DNA from: Sepioteuthis lessoniana
Taxonomy: Eukaryota; Mollusca; Cephalopoda; Myopsida; Loliginidae
Length of the DNA: 64,000 nt
NCBI GenBank assembly: GCA_963585895.1
Contig: OY757921.1
Location: 82,814,374 to 82,878,373, forward strand
Direction of reading: 5' to 3'
Below are positions 1-11,033 of this stretch, piece by piece. A model generated the notes under the pieces. The model searched no databases. It worked only from the letters and a program-made list of their open reading frames with translations, and was not told the DNA's origin. Position 1 is the stretch's first letter. Each line of letters begins with the position of its first letter. Both the position numbers and the translations under genes were made by a program.

Positions 1-540
1 GATTGAATAGTGAGAAGAAGAAAAAAATCACTATGCAAAAGTTATTAAGACTGTACACTCATAAAAATCAATATCAGTCATTAAACAGATCAGCTTAATG
101 ATTATGCTTATGGGTAAGGAAGACTGGAGTTTTGCCAGTGAAAATACAGAGATCAAAACTCCAGACCTGGATGAGGGTACTGTCAGAAAAGAATACAGCT
201 ACATAATATGATTTTCAGTGTACACTGTTTCTTTTTTTGTCTAATTTAAAAAAAAAATTTTTAAAGAGTTTCCCCCATTTATTTACTGCGTAAAAAATGC
301 CTTATTAGTAATAATTTTGACTGTACTAACTCCAACTGTTCTCACCTACTATTTTCATACCCTCTCCTGTCTTTTGAGGAATCCACCAGTTCCAGTATTC
401 TTGTTACTACCCCAACAACCTAGAATGTTTTCACTTGTGTTTCCTGCACTTGTGTTTCTGCTGTTGTGGTGTTGGTGGTGGATGTGTAGAAACATTCTTA
501 TTTCATCATTCCTTATATCTTTCAAAGTCTGGAGAACACT
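1..540. other. AT-rich low-copy sequence, no gene seen
   Basis: No repeat family of this window and no convincing exon is visible here. The short open frames have no recognisable domain and read as chance frames in AT-rich DNA. Confidence 0.5.
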
Positions 541-1811
541 CATGTAGATGATAGTTGGTCACTGAGTAGAAACGGAGAAATGGGTGGGGTGTGGGGATAA
601 AATGATGCTAAGGAAGACGACAGAAGAAAAAGAAATGAAAAAAAGAAAGAAAAGGAAAAGGAGAGATGGCAGGATGGCATGAGGAGAGGGTGGAGGAAAA
701 AAAACAAGAAAAAAAAACAAAAAACAGAAGATGATCTAGAAGGAACATTTTGAAACAGAAACACTAAATGCAAATACAAATGAACACAATCAACAAGGGA
801 GAAATTAGTGGAAACAGACTCTCGGAAAATAAACATCCTCGGAAAATGAGATCAGTGGTTGGAATTTGTCGGAGCAAAAGAGAATCATGTTGTGTGTTGC
901 AGTCATGGTATGGAGAGAAGTAGAGTTCAGACAGATGATCAGACAAAGTGGGAAACGTGTGCGCACAACAATGGCTGGGGAGGGGAGATGAAAGAAGATG
1001 TACCGTAAGGAAGGTTGGGATTTAGTTGTGGGTTGGGGCTGCAATGAGGAAGTGAAATAAAAAACTCAAAGAAATAAACAGAGGTGGGGGTGGGGCCTGA
1101 CATGGAGAGGTAGATAACAGCTTGTCGTGCTCGAGATGACAAATGAGTTGAGATGATGATAGTGATGGTGAAGAAAAGCTGAGAGAGACAGAGAGAGAGA
1201 GAAGGAAAATAGCAATTTGAGTAAAAGTATGATGAGAGAGATTGCAGAGACAAACTGAAGATGATTTTCTAAGACAATGGTTTTCATGAATTAAAAAAGT
1301 TGAAGACGTTTGTAAAATTAGAAAAAAAAAAGGAATTAGTGGTTTTAGATGTGGGAGTGCAAAAGGGAAAGAAGGAAGAACTGAATTGTTCTTTGGTAGA
1401 ATTATGATGTCAGGTATTTACAAGTGTGAGGAGAAAATGGAAAATTTACAAGAGGGAGCTGATGAAATTTGGCAAAAATGCCATACTTGGAGAATGCCTA
1501 TTTAGAGTGTGAGACAAGATGAAAATAAAGTGCAGGTTAAGAGGCATGAAGACAGAGTTTAGGCAGTGAAGAGGTTGTGAAAAGATGATGATAGTGACGA
1601 TAGAATACAAGAAGACAATCTAAAAGAGAAAGTAGAATGTGGGGGAGGAGAATGCAAATTGGAAAATAAATGAATAAACAAGATAAAAATAGTGATTTAT
1701 TAAAGAGAAGAAAAAAGTGGAAAGAAAAGCGGAATTTCTTTTAAGACAGAGAAAATGTGAACTAAAAAGTGAGCAAAGTGTAAGTAGGAGGGTGTGATAT
1801 TGAATAAAATG

Positions 1812-1880
1812 AGTATATATATATATATATATATATTGAGAGAGAGAGAGAGTGATAGAGAGAGAGAGCCAGAGAGAGAA
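1812..1880. repeat. (TA)n followed by (GA)n microsatellite
   Basis: A TA run is directly joined to GA-rich repeats within the purine-rich tract. Confidence 0.85.
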
Positions 1881-2120
1881 TTCATATATTTACATATATA
1901 CACTCAGAGATACATTTGTATATACACACTTTCATTTTCACACACAAACATAATATATATATATCTGTGCATGTGTGTGTGTGTAGTAGAGAGGTTTTGA
2001 CTTTAGATTTTGACAGAGGGAGGTTATGGTTAAGTGATATGAGGTAGGAGAAAGTAGGGATTCTGGGGGAGGGTTTTTAAAGGTGTTTAAGTAAATGTAT
2101 TGTAAGAAACAAGTCAAGAA

Positions 2121-2152
<32 letters not shown>
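2121..2152. repeat. (GA)n microsatellite
   Basis: An uninterrupted GA dinucleotide run inside the purine-rich tract. Confidence 0.9.
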
Positions 2153-2155
<3 letters not shown>

Positions 2156-2771
2156 ATGGATGCTTGGAAGGAGGTGGGTTAAAGGTTGGTGAGTTTGTAG
2201 GGATGAGCTGGGTGTGAAGAAGGCTTCTTAGTTTCTTGAACACTTGATCTACATCCGGACATACAGACACAATGTTCTGCAAAGAATTAGCAGCAAAACT
2301 ACCAACGACAACAACAACATTGGCTCAGCTTGGAGATCTGATATGCGTAGAACACAAGTTGAGATAGGCTGACCATAGCAGTCAGTGGCAAAGGCTTCAA
2401 GACCGGTATCTCTGTAAAAACCATTTGTTTAGTAGTTGCTGAGAATGACAGACAGATTGAAGTAAAATACCTTACAGGAGAATAAATGGAGAGAGGTTAG
2501 AAAAGATGAGAGACAAAAAGAAATTAAAAAGAGAATTAGAATCAACCAAGTGAAGGAAGTGAGTGAATGTCTGCCAAAGAAAAGACAGATGGAATCTGGA
2601 ACATAGTTGAGGGGAAATTAGCAACACGTAACAATTGGAGTAAACGAGGTGGAAATAAAGAACAAAATAAAGAGAATAAAAAAAAATCTTAAAAAGAAAA
2701 GAAAATCAGGTATAGAATTTAGATTAGCAAAAAAAAAAAAAAAAAAGCAAGAAAATAGCAATGAATACTAG

Positions 2772-2933
2772 GAAGGAACTAAAAGACACAAAACACAGAA
2801 ACATCGTTGTCTGCTAGTTGTACTAATAACGAATATATTGGTTCATACGAATGGTGGCATTCTACCAGACTCACGACTGCAGCAGCAGAAGCAGCAATTG
2901 CTCTATGACAGACCAGAAACCCTTGTAGTGTAA
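2772..2933 (+). CDS. Small ORF with hydrophobic segment and Gln-rich end (doubtful)
   Basis: This is an open frame of about 53 codons after an in-frame stop. It has a hydrophobic stretch CLLVVLITNILV, then LPDSRLQQQKQQ, and ends DRPETLVV before TAA. A membrane segment with a short tail would give this pattern, but a CAG-rich simple repeat explains the Gln run and no good splice acceptor precedes it. No homologue is recognised. It could be a terminal exon or chance. Confidence 0.15.
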   Translation, partial: EGTKRHKTQKHRCLLVVLITNILVHTNGGILPDSRLQQQKQQLLYDRPETLVV

Positions 2934-2939
2934 GGAGAC

Positions 2940-3255
2940 AAATACAAATTAGGGTATGTAGTGAAATTAAGAAATAGATGAATAAAAAGAGAGTGTGTGC
3001 TGAAGAACCGATTTAAATTGAATTAGATTATAAATTTGTGAAAGGAAGATGACACGACAATAAAATATTGAAGTAACTCAGGAAAAGGAACGGTTGTGAG
3101 GAACAGCTGAAGGTAGAAAATTACTTGATGCATCAGTATGAACAGAAATTGAAATATGTGTGACATGTGGTTAACATTTTTACCTACATATACTTACACA
3201 CATTTATATATAGCAAGAAAGCAATGAACAGAACAGACATATTTATAGTAGTGTG

Positions 3256-3291
<36 letters not shown>

Positions 3292-4180
3292 GTAAAGGTT
3301 TTTCAGTGTGTGTAGGTATATTTAGATATAGGAACTTAGTCACAAAAACAAGCAAATGTAGAAAGGTGTTCAATTGTGATTATTTTGATAGTTATCTGTA
3401 ATAACGTCATAATTTGGTATGGAAGTTGGTACCTTAGGACTCCCATATAATATGTGCATGTGTGTTTGCATGTGAGGGTGCATACACATTTTGTGCTGCA
3501 TATTTGCACAGAGGTGTGTGGGTGGGAACAGGATCTCATGATGCATAGAGATGGGTGTGTAACTTACCTAACTGGGCTAATTGGTAGTAGGTACAACATG
3601 ACAGCAAGTGACTTGTATTATTTTAATCTTTGTACTTTCACTTTCAGTTTAGATTTCCTCTCTCTCTTTCTCCAACCTTGGTGTCTTGATTTCTTCTCTC
3701 CAGATCTTTTCACAATTTAAAAAAAAATTTTTTTTTTTTACGTTATCCTTTTGCTGAGATTTTTTTGGTTGGAATATATATATATATATATATTTTAATC
3801 TCCCTTTTTATTTATCAATTTTTTTTAAATTTTAAATTTCCTCTCCTTTTAGCTTGTTGTTATTTAAGTGTCCCCTGATTTGGTAGGTGTTTTGTCGATC
3901 TGTAGGGTGTCTGTCTATCGGAATGTTTTACTCTCTCTCCCCCGTTTTATCACAGCGCCTCTGTGTATGTGTGCGTATCCGAATCATAAGAATGTACATA
4001 GGTATTCCTTCCCCCAAAAAACAACGACGCTGTTACTTGAAAAACAGCTTTTTTTGTGTGTTAATGTTTTGTGGTGGTACGTCTCTCTCTCACTTTCCCT
4101 TTCTGCTGCTCTCCCAGCCTTTGGCTTCAAAATAAGCTCATCAAATCTTTATCTTCCTTGAGAGTGACCAACAAACGGAG
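2940..4180. other. Low-copy sequence with TA and T-rich runs, no gene seen
   Basis: Contains (TA)n runs near 3255-3290 and 3775-3795 and T-rich stretches near 3715-3850. The Ser/Leu-rich open frames here follow CTCTCT runs. Nothing gene-like is supported. Confidence 0.5.
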
Positions 4181-4470
4181 AGATGGTGGTGGCAGCAGCT
4201 GCGATGATGGTGGTGGTGATGTGCAGAGCAATAGAGAGGGAAGGGTGGGAAAAAGATGGTAGTGCTAGTATGATGGTACTGGTGGTGGCAGTGGTAATGG
4301 TAGTGGTAGCTGATGGGGGTTGGCTGGCTGCATGGTTTGTTGGTTAGTGGCAGGGGTAGGAGGTGTGGTTGGAGGGAGAGTTTTATGGGGGAGATTGTCA
4401 AAGACGGTAATAGGGAGACAGAGAGAGAGAGAGAGAGAGAGAGAAAAGTTGGGAAAAAGCAAAGAAATAT
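4180..4470. repeat. GGT/GAT-rich low-complexity DNA with (GA)n
   Basis: The + strand is rich in ggtggt and gatggt triplets, followed by a GA run at about 4420-4443. Open frames on both strands are low-complexity. Confidence 0.75.
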
Positions 4471-4776
4471 TGTTGGATGGATGTGAGTGGAAGAAAGAGG
4501 GGGAGAAGAAAAGATCTGAAGTGGGAAAGAGAGTGGAGGATGAGGAGGAGGAGAGGGTTATGCTCTTGTGTGTAGGTGGTGGTAGAGAAACTTGTAGGAG
4601 AGAGGAGAGATGCTAGAGTTGAATATAGATAGATACTGAAAGATAGAGAGGAAAAGGGGGGGGTCAAGAAATAAATTTCTAACTTCTCTTTCTCACCTTT
4701 ACCTCTCTTTATTCACTTTTATCAGGATTCTCACTCTCTCTCTTTTCTCTCTCTCTTCCTCTCTCTCTCTTTCCAG

Positions 4777-4853
4777 CTGATATAATTAAGAGTAAAGATC
4801 TTCAACACTTAAAAGCCCTTGAAAAAAATATAAGCACTTGTAAATTAATGCAG
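4777..4853 (+). CDS. Candidate internal coding exon, gene unknown
   Basis: A 90-bp pyrimidine tract ending ctttccag (AG at 4775-4776) is a textbook 3' splice site. The 77 nt that follow hold two leading bases and 25 open codons beginning DIIKSKDLQHLKALEKNI and ending TCKLMQ. The frame ends exactly at CAG followed by gtacac, an acceptable donor. The exon would therefore enter with a split codon and leave at a codon boundary. The peptide is charged and helix-prone, and I do not recognise its family. The segment belongs to none of the repeat families seen here. A chance open frame of 25 codons is possible, so this is a candidate only. Confidence 0.4.
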
Positions 4854-4939
4854 GTACACACAGGTGAGATGTTAAAGTATTTATTCAAATTCTCAAATTT
4901 TTATAGGTTTAATACTTACTATTAATTCTTATTTACCTG

Positions 4940-5036
4940 TCATACACACACACACACACACACACACATCTGTATAAAAACAGACTCACTTATATGACAC
5001 ACACAACATATATACACATCTCTTGCTTTATCTCTC

Positions 5037-5090
<54 letters not shown>

Positions 5091-5700
5091 TGAAATGTAG
5101 AAGTATCTATTTACATTTTCACTTAGTTTTTATGGTTAATGCTTTCAGTTCAAATTTACTTATGATACTCACACAGATACATATACAAACATTGCTATTC
5201 ATCTATCATCTATCACTCTCTATATAAAAGACACACACACACACACACACGCGCACGCACGCACACACACACATATATATATATATATATAACCAACACA
5301 TGTATTTTAACACATACAACAAATACATGCATCTCTCACTATTATATATATGTATACATATTAGTGCGATATCAAAGTATTTATCAACGTACTTTCTTAT
5401 TTTTGAATATTTTAATAGTTCCTATTTACCTGTGATATATATGCATATGTATCTATCTGTCATTATCTAAAACCTACATATACATATATAAAATACACAG
5501 GTATGTAACATACCCAACAAATACATGCATGTCTGTCTATCTGTCTGTCTGTCTCTGTTTCTCTCTCTATATATACATATTCTAAACATCCTCTTCAACT
5601 ATCTCCTCTTTTTACTTTGCTTCTCATTTTTCGAAATTCTTTGCTTAATTATGTGTGAGTATATATATATATATATATATATCTTAGTAGATCAATAATT
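4940..5700. repeat. Microsatellite cluster (CA)n, (TA)n, (TCTG)n
   Basis: Dense simple repeats: CA near 4944-4970, TA near 5039-5088, CA/CGCA near 5230-5275, TCTG near 5530-5560 and TA near 5660-5685. The sequence between them is AT-rich with no gene signal. Confidence 0.85.
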
Positions 5701-5740
5701 TGTAGACTGGCACAGTTAATAGAATTTCTAATGGACCAAG

Positions 5741-5767
5741 ATTTGGAGTTCCATAAATTTGGTCTCA
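5741..5767 (+). repeat. 27-bp exact direct repeat, copy 1
   Basis: A 27-bp sequence starting atttggagttcc and ending ggtctca. It recurs exactly at 6814-6840, directly upstream of a SINE-B. Confidence 0.8.
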
Positions 5768-6370
5768 TGAGGCTTTAGTAAGAGTTAACAAGAAGATAAA
5801 GGGCATTAACAAGGAAGGTAATTATCTTCGAAAATAAACATTTCTTGTATAAAATACATGCTTATTGATTCACCTACCTCTATAACGAAATTGTCTGAAA
5901 AATACCTGAGAGATTCACATGCCAATTTTTTCTTAAACTCTTCCCTCAACATACTGGAATTCTCTATGAGGATTCATATATGATTAAAAATTCAGAATTT
6001 AAAAATAGACATCAATTATCATTGGTTTTAATCAAGTTTGATGGAGTTAATAGTGTCAAGCGGGTTAGGTAGTAATGGGAGAGTGGTTTTACCCTTGATA
6101 GACTTACTCTTTTATCTATAAAATACTGCAGCATGTTACAGGTGAGATATCCTGACAAGCACAGGTATGATTGGATTCATGCCTTTAGAAAGGTCATTGA
6201 TGAAATTTGAAAATTAGTGGCTTTAGTCTTATAATTGCAACACTTAAGACTTTGATACTTAAAAATATGTGGCTGTTTGTGTTATTGTGCATATGTGTGT
6301 GCAATATATAAATAAATAATGTATAAAATATACATTTATGATCAATATATAGATGTAATAAAATAATATA
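5768..6370. other. AT-rich low-copy sequence, no gene seen
   Basis: No repeat family or exon is recognised between the 27-bp repeat and the SINE-A that follows. Confidence 0.4.
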
Positions 6371-6675
6371 GAGGTGCCCGTGGTGTAATACTTAACGTCG
6401 TTAGAAATGGACACGCCAACACGAGTTCAAATCCTGGACGACACTGATTGCATTTCTTATAGCACTAATGCCCTTGAGAAAGGTATGAATCCAATTATTC
6501 TCCCTCCAGCTATGGGTAAATAGAAGGGCAGACTGGGTTATTCAGCCTTGGCGAGGCAACTAATCTAGGAAAACTTTGAATTCAAGGAAAACTTTGAATT
6601 CAAACCTGTTAAATTCTGCTTAAAAAATTGACCTTATGTCATATCCTGCCTGAGCGGAGGGGTTGGGTAAATATG
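6371..6675 (+). mobile_element. SINE-A, near full length
   Basis: A tRNA-derived retroposon, non-autonomous and moved by a LINE in trans. The head gaggtgcccgtggtgtaat holds an A-box-like sequence, and gagttcaaatcctgg is a B box. The core (cttgagaaaggtatgaatcc to agctatgggtaaatag) resembles the central block of cephalopod SINEs. The 3' part ends near gagcggaggggttgggtaaat. A short local duplication (ggaaaactttgaattcaa) lies inside the body. Confidence 0.85.
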
Positions 6676-6813
6676 ATAATAAAGTAATAATATTAAAAAA
6701 AATTTTGAAAATATAAAGATAATAACATGATGGCATTTATAACTATATACTTTTTAAATAATAAATATCAAATATATTATTTTTATATCATAAATATATA
6801 ATATTCACATTAC

Positions 6814-6840
6814 ATTTGGAGTTCCATAAATTTGGTCTCA
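6814..6840 (+). repeat. 27-bp exact direct repeat, copy 2
   Basis: Identical to 5741-5767. It ends 12 bp before the start of the SINE-B at 6853. Confidence 0.8.
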
Positions 6841-6852
6841 AATACATATTTC

Positions 6853-7098
6853 ATTGGCCTAGTGTGTAGAGTGTTCGCAAATGGTCCAGGAGACCTGGGT
6901 TCAATCCCAGGTCGCGTCATACCAAAGACTTTAAAAATGGTATTTGATACCTCCTTGCTTAACATTCAGCAATATAAGGTACGTATCAAGGGTAAACTGA
7001 AGCAATCCAGGGAAAGGAGTAGCACCCACCCCTACACCTCTGTGTAGAAGCTATTGAAAAGGGAGCCTTCTGGTTGCTCTCGACTACGGTCTATAACC
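6853..7098 (+). mobile_element. SINE-B, near full length
   Basis: A second tRNA-derived family. The head ggcctagtgtgtagagtgtt carries the A-box region and gggttcaatcccagg is a clear B box. The body runs through ataccaaagactttaaaaat and ggagcaatccaggg-like blocks to ccctcgacta. Full copies elsewhere end in (actt)n; here the end merges into a TA run. Confidence 0.85.
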
Positions 7099-7153
<55 letters not shown>

Positions 7154-7218
7154 ATTCACATGATATATATATAAAATAAATACATAAATATATTCAATAT
7201 TCATATTATAAATGTCTG

Positions 7219-7250
<32 letters not shown>

Positions 7251-7318
7251 ATATTCTCATGGTGCTTACATATACAAAATATTCACATGATATATGTATG
7301 TATAAAATTTCACATATT

Positions 7319-7365
<47 letters not shown>

Positions 7366-7495
7366 CATGATTCAAATATTTATATTATGTATATATATAA
7401 TATTCACAAAATAAATACATAAATGTATATAATATTCCCATTATAAATACATCAATATATATGAAATATTCACATTATATATATATATATAGAGA
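7099..7495. repeat. (TA)n-rich microsatellite field
   Basis: Long TA runs at about 7099-7151, 7235-7250 and 7321-7363, with interspersed atattcacat motifs and a final GA run near 7491-7504. No gene. Confidence 0.85.
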
Positions 7496-7587
7496 GAGAG
7501 AGAGATTTAATGTTAAAATAACATAATAAACAAATGCCTATATATACATTTTGTATTTGCATCATAAACAAATGTATTTTTTATTTT

Positions 7588-7854
7588 CTGCTCCATACAG
7601 GGAGATTTGACATAAGGTCAACTTCTTGGCAAAGTTAATATGGTTTGAGACCTGAGTTTTCCTTCTCCTAACCAAGGCTAAAGAACCCTGTCTGTCCTAC
7701 TATTTACCCATAGCTGGAGGGAGAATAATTGTATCCATACCATTCCCAAGGGTGTTAGTTCTATGTTGAAATGCCATCAGCCTCGTCCAGAATTTGAACT
7801 CATTTTGCTGGGTCCATTTCCCATGCCAATAACCATTGCGCCACAGACACCTCC
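7588..7854 (-). mobile_element. SINE-A
   Basis: Antisense copy running from the tail (catacagggagatttgacat) to the head, which ends cgccacagacacctcc. The core tacccatagctggagggaga is intact. Confidence 0.85.
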
Positions 7855-7884
7855 TTTGTCTTATAATAAATAAATATATATGTG

Positions 7885-7889
<5 letters not shown>

Positions 7890-7929
<40 letters not shown>

Positions 7930-7975
7930 ATATTCACATAATAAATACATGTAATGTTTGTGTGTGTGTGTGTGT
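7890..7975. repeat. (TA)n and (TG)n microsatellite
   Basis: A TA run at 7890-7925 and a TG run near 7958-7975. Confidence 0.9.
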
Positions 7976-7989
7976 ATGTAAGTGTTTGA

Positions 7990-8460
7990 AATTGATTTTG
8001 TGTAATTCAAAGTCTTGGGTTTGTTTTATCTCATACTTACTGATACAAAAAAATATTTAAAATAAAAAGACATATAAGTTGACGTTCACTTATTTTGAGA
8101 GAAAAAAATTTCACCATAGTGCAGTACTTTACACTTTCCAAAAAAATTTTTTTCTTCTTCATATCAAGATTTTCTTAAGGAATCAATTTTGGAATTATTT
8201 GTCGAGTGATTTTTTAATATTTTTTTTCATTTTTCAACTACCATACTGAATTTTTTTGTCAATTTTTTTTCTTTTTTTGTAATTTTAAATCCATCTGTCA
8301 ATGTTTAGATGAAAATTACTTCATTTGCACATGTCTGAATTGTAAGCACAATTAAGATAGGTGAAGTTCGTCATTAGAGGCACATTCAAATATTTATTAT
8401 TTGATGCATTTATATGAGGGAGACAGAAAGAGAGAATATATACAGATCCTTTATACACAA
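7990..8460. other. T-rich low-copy sequence, no gene seen
   Basis: Several T8-T10 runs between 8130 and 8280. No repeat family or exon signal is recognised. Confidence 0.4.
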
Positions 8461-8462
8461 AC

Positions 8463-8885
8463 TTGCCCAGTTGGCTGGGGTTGTAGAATACACTGACTGC
8501 ACCTCTGCAGAGGGGTAAGAACCCTCCAATGAGTGTCTTATATATGACACTAAACAATCTGATGATGAGGTTCCAGTGATGCTGGAGCCTTGGGGAATGC
8601 GGTGTACCCCTTCATTGCCATTGCTCCCAGGTCCACTCTGGCCTGTAATGGTCGCACCTGATAGAGCCCTATCTATGGGTTGCATAGAACTAACTGCATA
8701 CTTATGCTAAACTGAATTGTTTGAAATGGAACTGTTTTTGACACTAAAACTCTAGTTTTTGACATTTAAACTGTGTACTAATGCTAAACTGAATTGTGTG
8801 AAATAGAACTATTTGCATAAAAATGGATTTGGCATTAAATAACCTACAAAGGTTGATATACCATAAAACCCAACCAATCAACCAA
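8463..8885 (+). mobile_element. VRE retroposon, short VNTR
   Basis: The 5' domain starts ttgcccagttggctgg and runs through tctgcagaggggtaag and tcccaggtccactctggcc. About two internal units (atgctaaactgaattgt) follow, then the tail ggcattaaataacctacaaa and ccataaaaccc. It abuts a SINE-A directly. Confidence 0.85.
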
Positions 8886-9168
8886 AATGTGTAATGGTTA
8901 TCGTTGTAGGAAATGGACTCAGTGACACTAGTTCAAATCCAGGACAAGACTGATTTCATTTCACATAGCACTAATACCCCTGGGAAAGGTATGAATCCAA
9001 TTATTCTCTCTCCAGCTATGGGTAAATAGTAGGGCAGACTGGTTCTTCAGCATTGGTGAGGCAACTAGTCTAGGAGAAGGAAAACTCTGAATTCAAACCT
9101 ATTAAACTCTGCTTAGAAATTGACCTTGTGTCATATCTTGCCTGAGCAGAGGAGTTGGTAAATATATA
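8886..9168 (+). mobile_element. SINE-A
   Basis: Begins gtgtaatggttatcgttgta just behind the VRE tail, so its first bases are missing or merged. It ends ggagttggtaaatat before a TA run. Confidence 0.85.
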
Positions 9169-9236
9169 TATATATATATGTCTTAGCTAGAAGTTCAGAT
9201 GATAACATCATATCTACTGTTGATATCATTTTTTTT

Positions 9237-9330
9237 TTTACCATTTTTAAAGTCTTTGATATGACTCGACCTGGGATTGAACCAAGGTCTCCTGGACCAT
9301 TGGCAAACACTCTACCTACTAGACCAATGA
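9237..9330 (-). mobile_element. SINE-B fragment (tRNA-like head)
   Basis: Holds the antisense B box (cctgggattgaacc) and the A-box region (actctacctactagacc). The 3' part is lost. Confidence 0.75.
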
Positions 9331-9397
9331 TATCTGCAGAAAAATTGACCTTGAGTCGAATCTTCACCATAGTAGATGAATTCAGTAAACACACACA

Positions 9398-9401
<4 letters not shown>

Positions 9402-9464
<63 letters not shown>
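9402..9464. repeat. (TA)n microsatellite
   Basis: About 30 uninterrupted TA units. Confidence 0.95.
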
Positions 9465-9469
<5 letters not shown>

Positions 9470-9505
9470 AAATTTGGTGTTTTAATATGAGTTTAGATAA
9501 TGTTA

Positions 9506-9690
9506 GGTTAGATCAGGTTATTTGACCTAATGGCATATCAGACCTTGATGGTTATTTAATGCCAAATCTTGTTTATACATATGTAATTTTTACATGAAAG
9601 GTGTATAGCTAACTTTATTTTTAAATGAATTAGAGCTCATTTGTTTGCACACAGTTAAATGTTTTTTGGATTGCATTAATCGGTAATCAT
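9506..9690 (-). mobile_element. VRE fragment (tail plus subfamily-2 units)
   Basis: Antisense tail taatggcatatcagacc and gttatttaatgccaaat, then part of the second type of internal unit (catttgtttgcacacagtta). The 5' domain is absent. Confidence 0.7.
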
Positions 9691-9804
9691 AATTATTTTT
9701 CTTTAATTGTTATAAAAGAAAAACCACTTATCTTCTGATTGCTTTTAGATATACTTTATATAAAGGTAGCAGAAAAAACATAATCCAAATAGGTGAATAT
9801 ATCA

Positions 9805-9862
9805 TGATGTAAAGTCGATGTTAACGTTTTGGTTTCAGTAACCATCATCAGGACTTGGATAT
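9805..9862 (-). ncRNA. Degenerate hammerhead-ribozyme-like motif
   Basis: On the minus strand, aagtc is followed by the invariant CTGATGA (complement at 9845-9851), then a 5-bp hairpin TGGTT-ACTGA-AACCA, then AAAAC, the palindrome GTTAAC, ATC and GACTT. AAGTC can pair with GACTT as stem I, giving a type-I fold with a minimal stem III. Hammerheads of this shape are known from Penelope-like retroelements. The position expected to be G in the conserved GAAA reads A, so it is probably inactive. Confidence 0.5.
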
Positions 9863-10547
9863 CAAAATAGTTCACATAGCAATGGATGTTTGCTGAGATG
9901 ACTGGAGAAAAATAAGAAATATGCAAGGAAAAGATTCATAAACGTGCACATAGCATTCATAATTCAAAAGTCATTAGAACGTGTCTGGCACATGGAAAAA
10001 TTTTGAAAATGTTGTATATCTTTAGATTGAGGTTGGCAATCATGTCGTCAGTTTTAATATCCATTCTTTCTACACAAGAGGATCAATTTAGTGATTTAGT
10101 TGATCCCTTGGTGTTGCATTGCTTATTGATTCTTTTAGATGATTTTATTCTTGATTTTGAGGGGTCTCTATTGTGTTTGGCTGAGGACAGTTTGTGCGTT
10201 TCTTCATCTTTCATTGTTCATTTTGGTATTGATACGTATTTTCCTAGATTGGTCAGTGGGGGCTTCTGGCTTTTTGGGAGATGAATTTTTGAGTCTATCT
10301 CTGATGGATTTTTGGTGAATAGATTGGACTTTCGTTTTGTAAGAGATTTTGTATCTTTTGGAGGAGCGGTCTGTGTTTGAGCGGTAGTTTACGTGCATAT
10401 TTTTTCTTTGATTATTTCATTGGATTTTTTCTTTGTTTGTGGTAAGATCCTTTAGTTTGTGCTTCCACATCACTTTTGTATCTTTTCTTTCATTAATAAC
10501 ACTTTACCAGTCACCTGGTTCTAGCTGAATTAATTTTTTGATGATTC

Positions 10548-10870
10548 ATTCATATTTGTTATCTGAAGCATGTGGAGATTTTCCTCGCTGGACTGCTAGA
10601 GAATATATAGTGGTCTTAGACCCTGCTACCATCTTCCATGCTTCTGAGTAAGGAATGTTATTTTTTTGTTTTATCGCTAGAATTTCCTTCTCTAGTTTCC
10701 AACTCTCACAAGATCTTTCATAGACCTGGTGATCACCACCAAAGTTGGCATATTTGAGGGGAAGTTCACATCCATTTAGGGATTTGTGAAGGTGTGTTTT
10801 GATTGGATTGTTTTAGAACTTTTATTTTTGCAGAAAGTTGGCCTCTTTTCTGCCTCTATGAGTAGAGTTT
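10548..10870 (-). CDS. LINE ORF1 (zinc-knuckle protein) fragment
   Basis: The minus-strand translation contains YANFGGDHQVYERSCESWKL, followed by EKEILAIKQKNNIPYSEAWK. This matches the C-terminal CCHC knuckle region (C..CGG.H....C) and its downstream Lys-rich helix in ORF1 proteins of Jockey/CR1-type LINEs, which bind the element RNA. The second Cys of the knuckle reads Phe, and stops lie on both sides. It is a degraded fragment with no linked reverse transcriptase in the neighbourhood. Confidence 0.55.
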
Positions 10871-11033
10871 TAGAGTTTTGTTTTGTAATTTTTTAGTGGA
10901 TTTGCTTGATATCATCTTTTCACTCATGAAGGGTTAAAAACTTATGATTCTTGGGAAAGATTAATCCACTTCATTGTCTGAAAAGTCTAATTTACAGATG
11001 TTACATTTAAGTTTATTGTTTGAATTTACCATA

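Larger units (their letters stand above)
540..2760. other. Long purine-rich (+) tract
   Basis: The + strand is dominated by A and G for about 2.2 kb, with runs such as gaaagaaaagg. The complement is therefore a long pyrimidine tract. Open frames on the minus strand here are Ser/Leu/Phe-rich products of that bias and are not gene-like. Such tracts can form triplex DNA or mark intronic sequence. No gene is recognised. Confidence 0.6.

Noticed and set aside
6853-7047. tRNA-like sequence and open frame VCRVFANGPGDLGSIPGRVI
   Set aside because: It is a SINE-B head and body. The same peptide appears wherever SINE-B occurs, so neither a tRNA gene nor a protein gene is supported.
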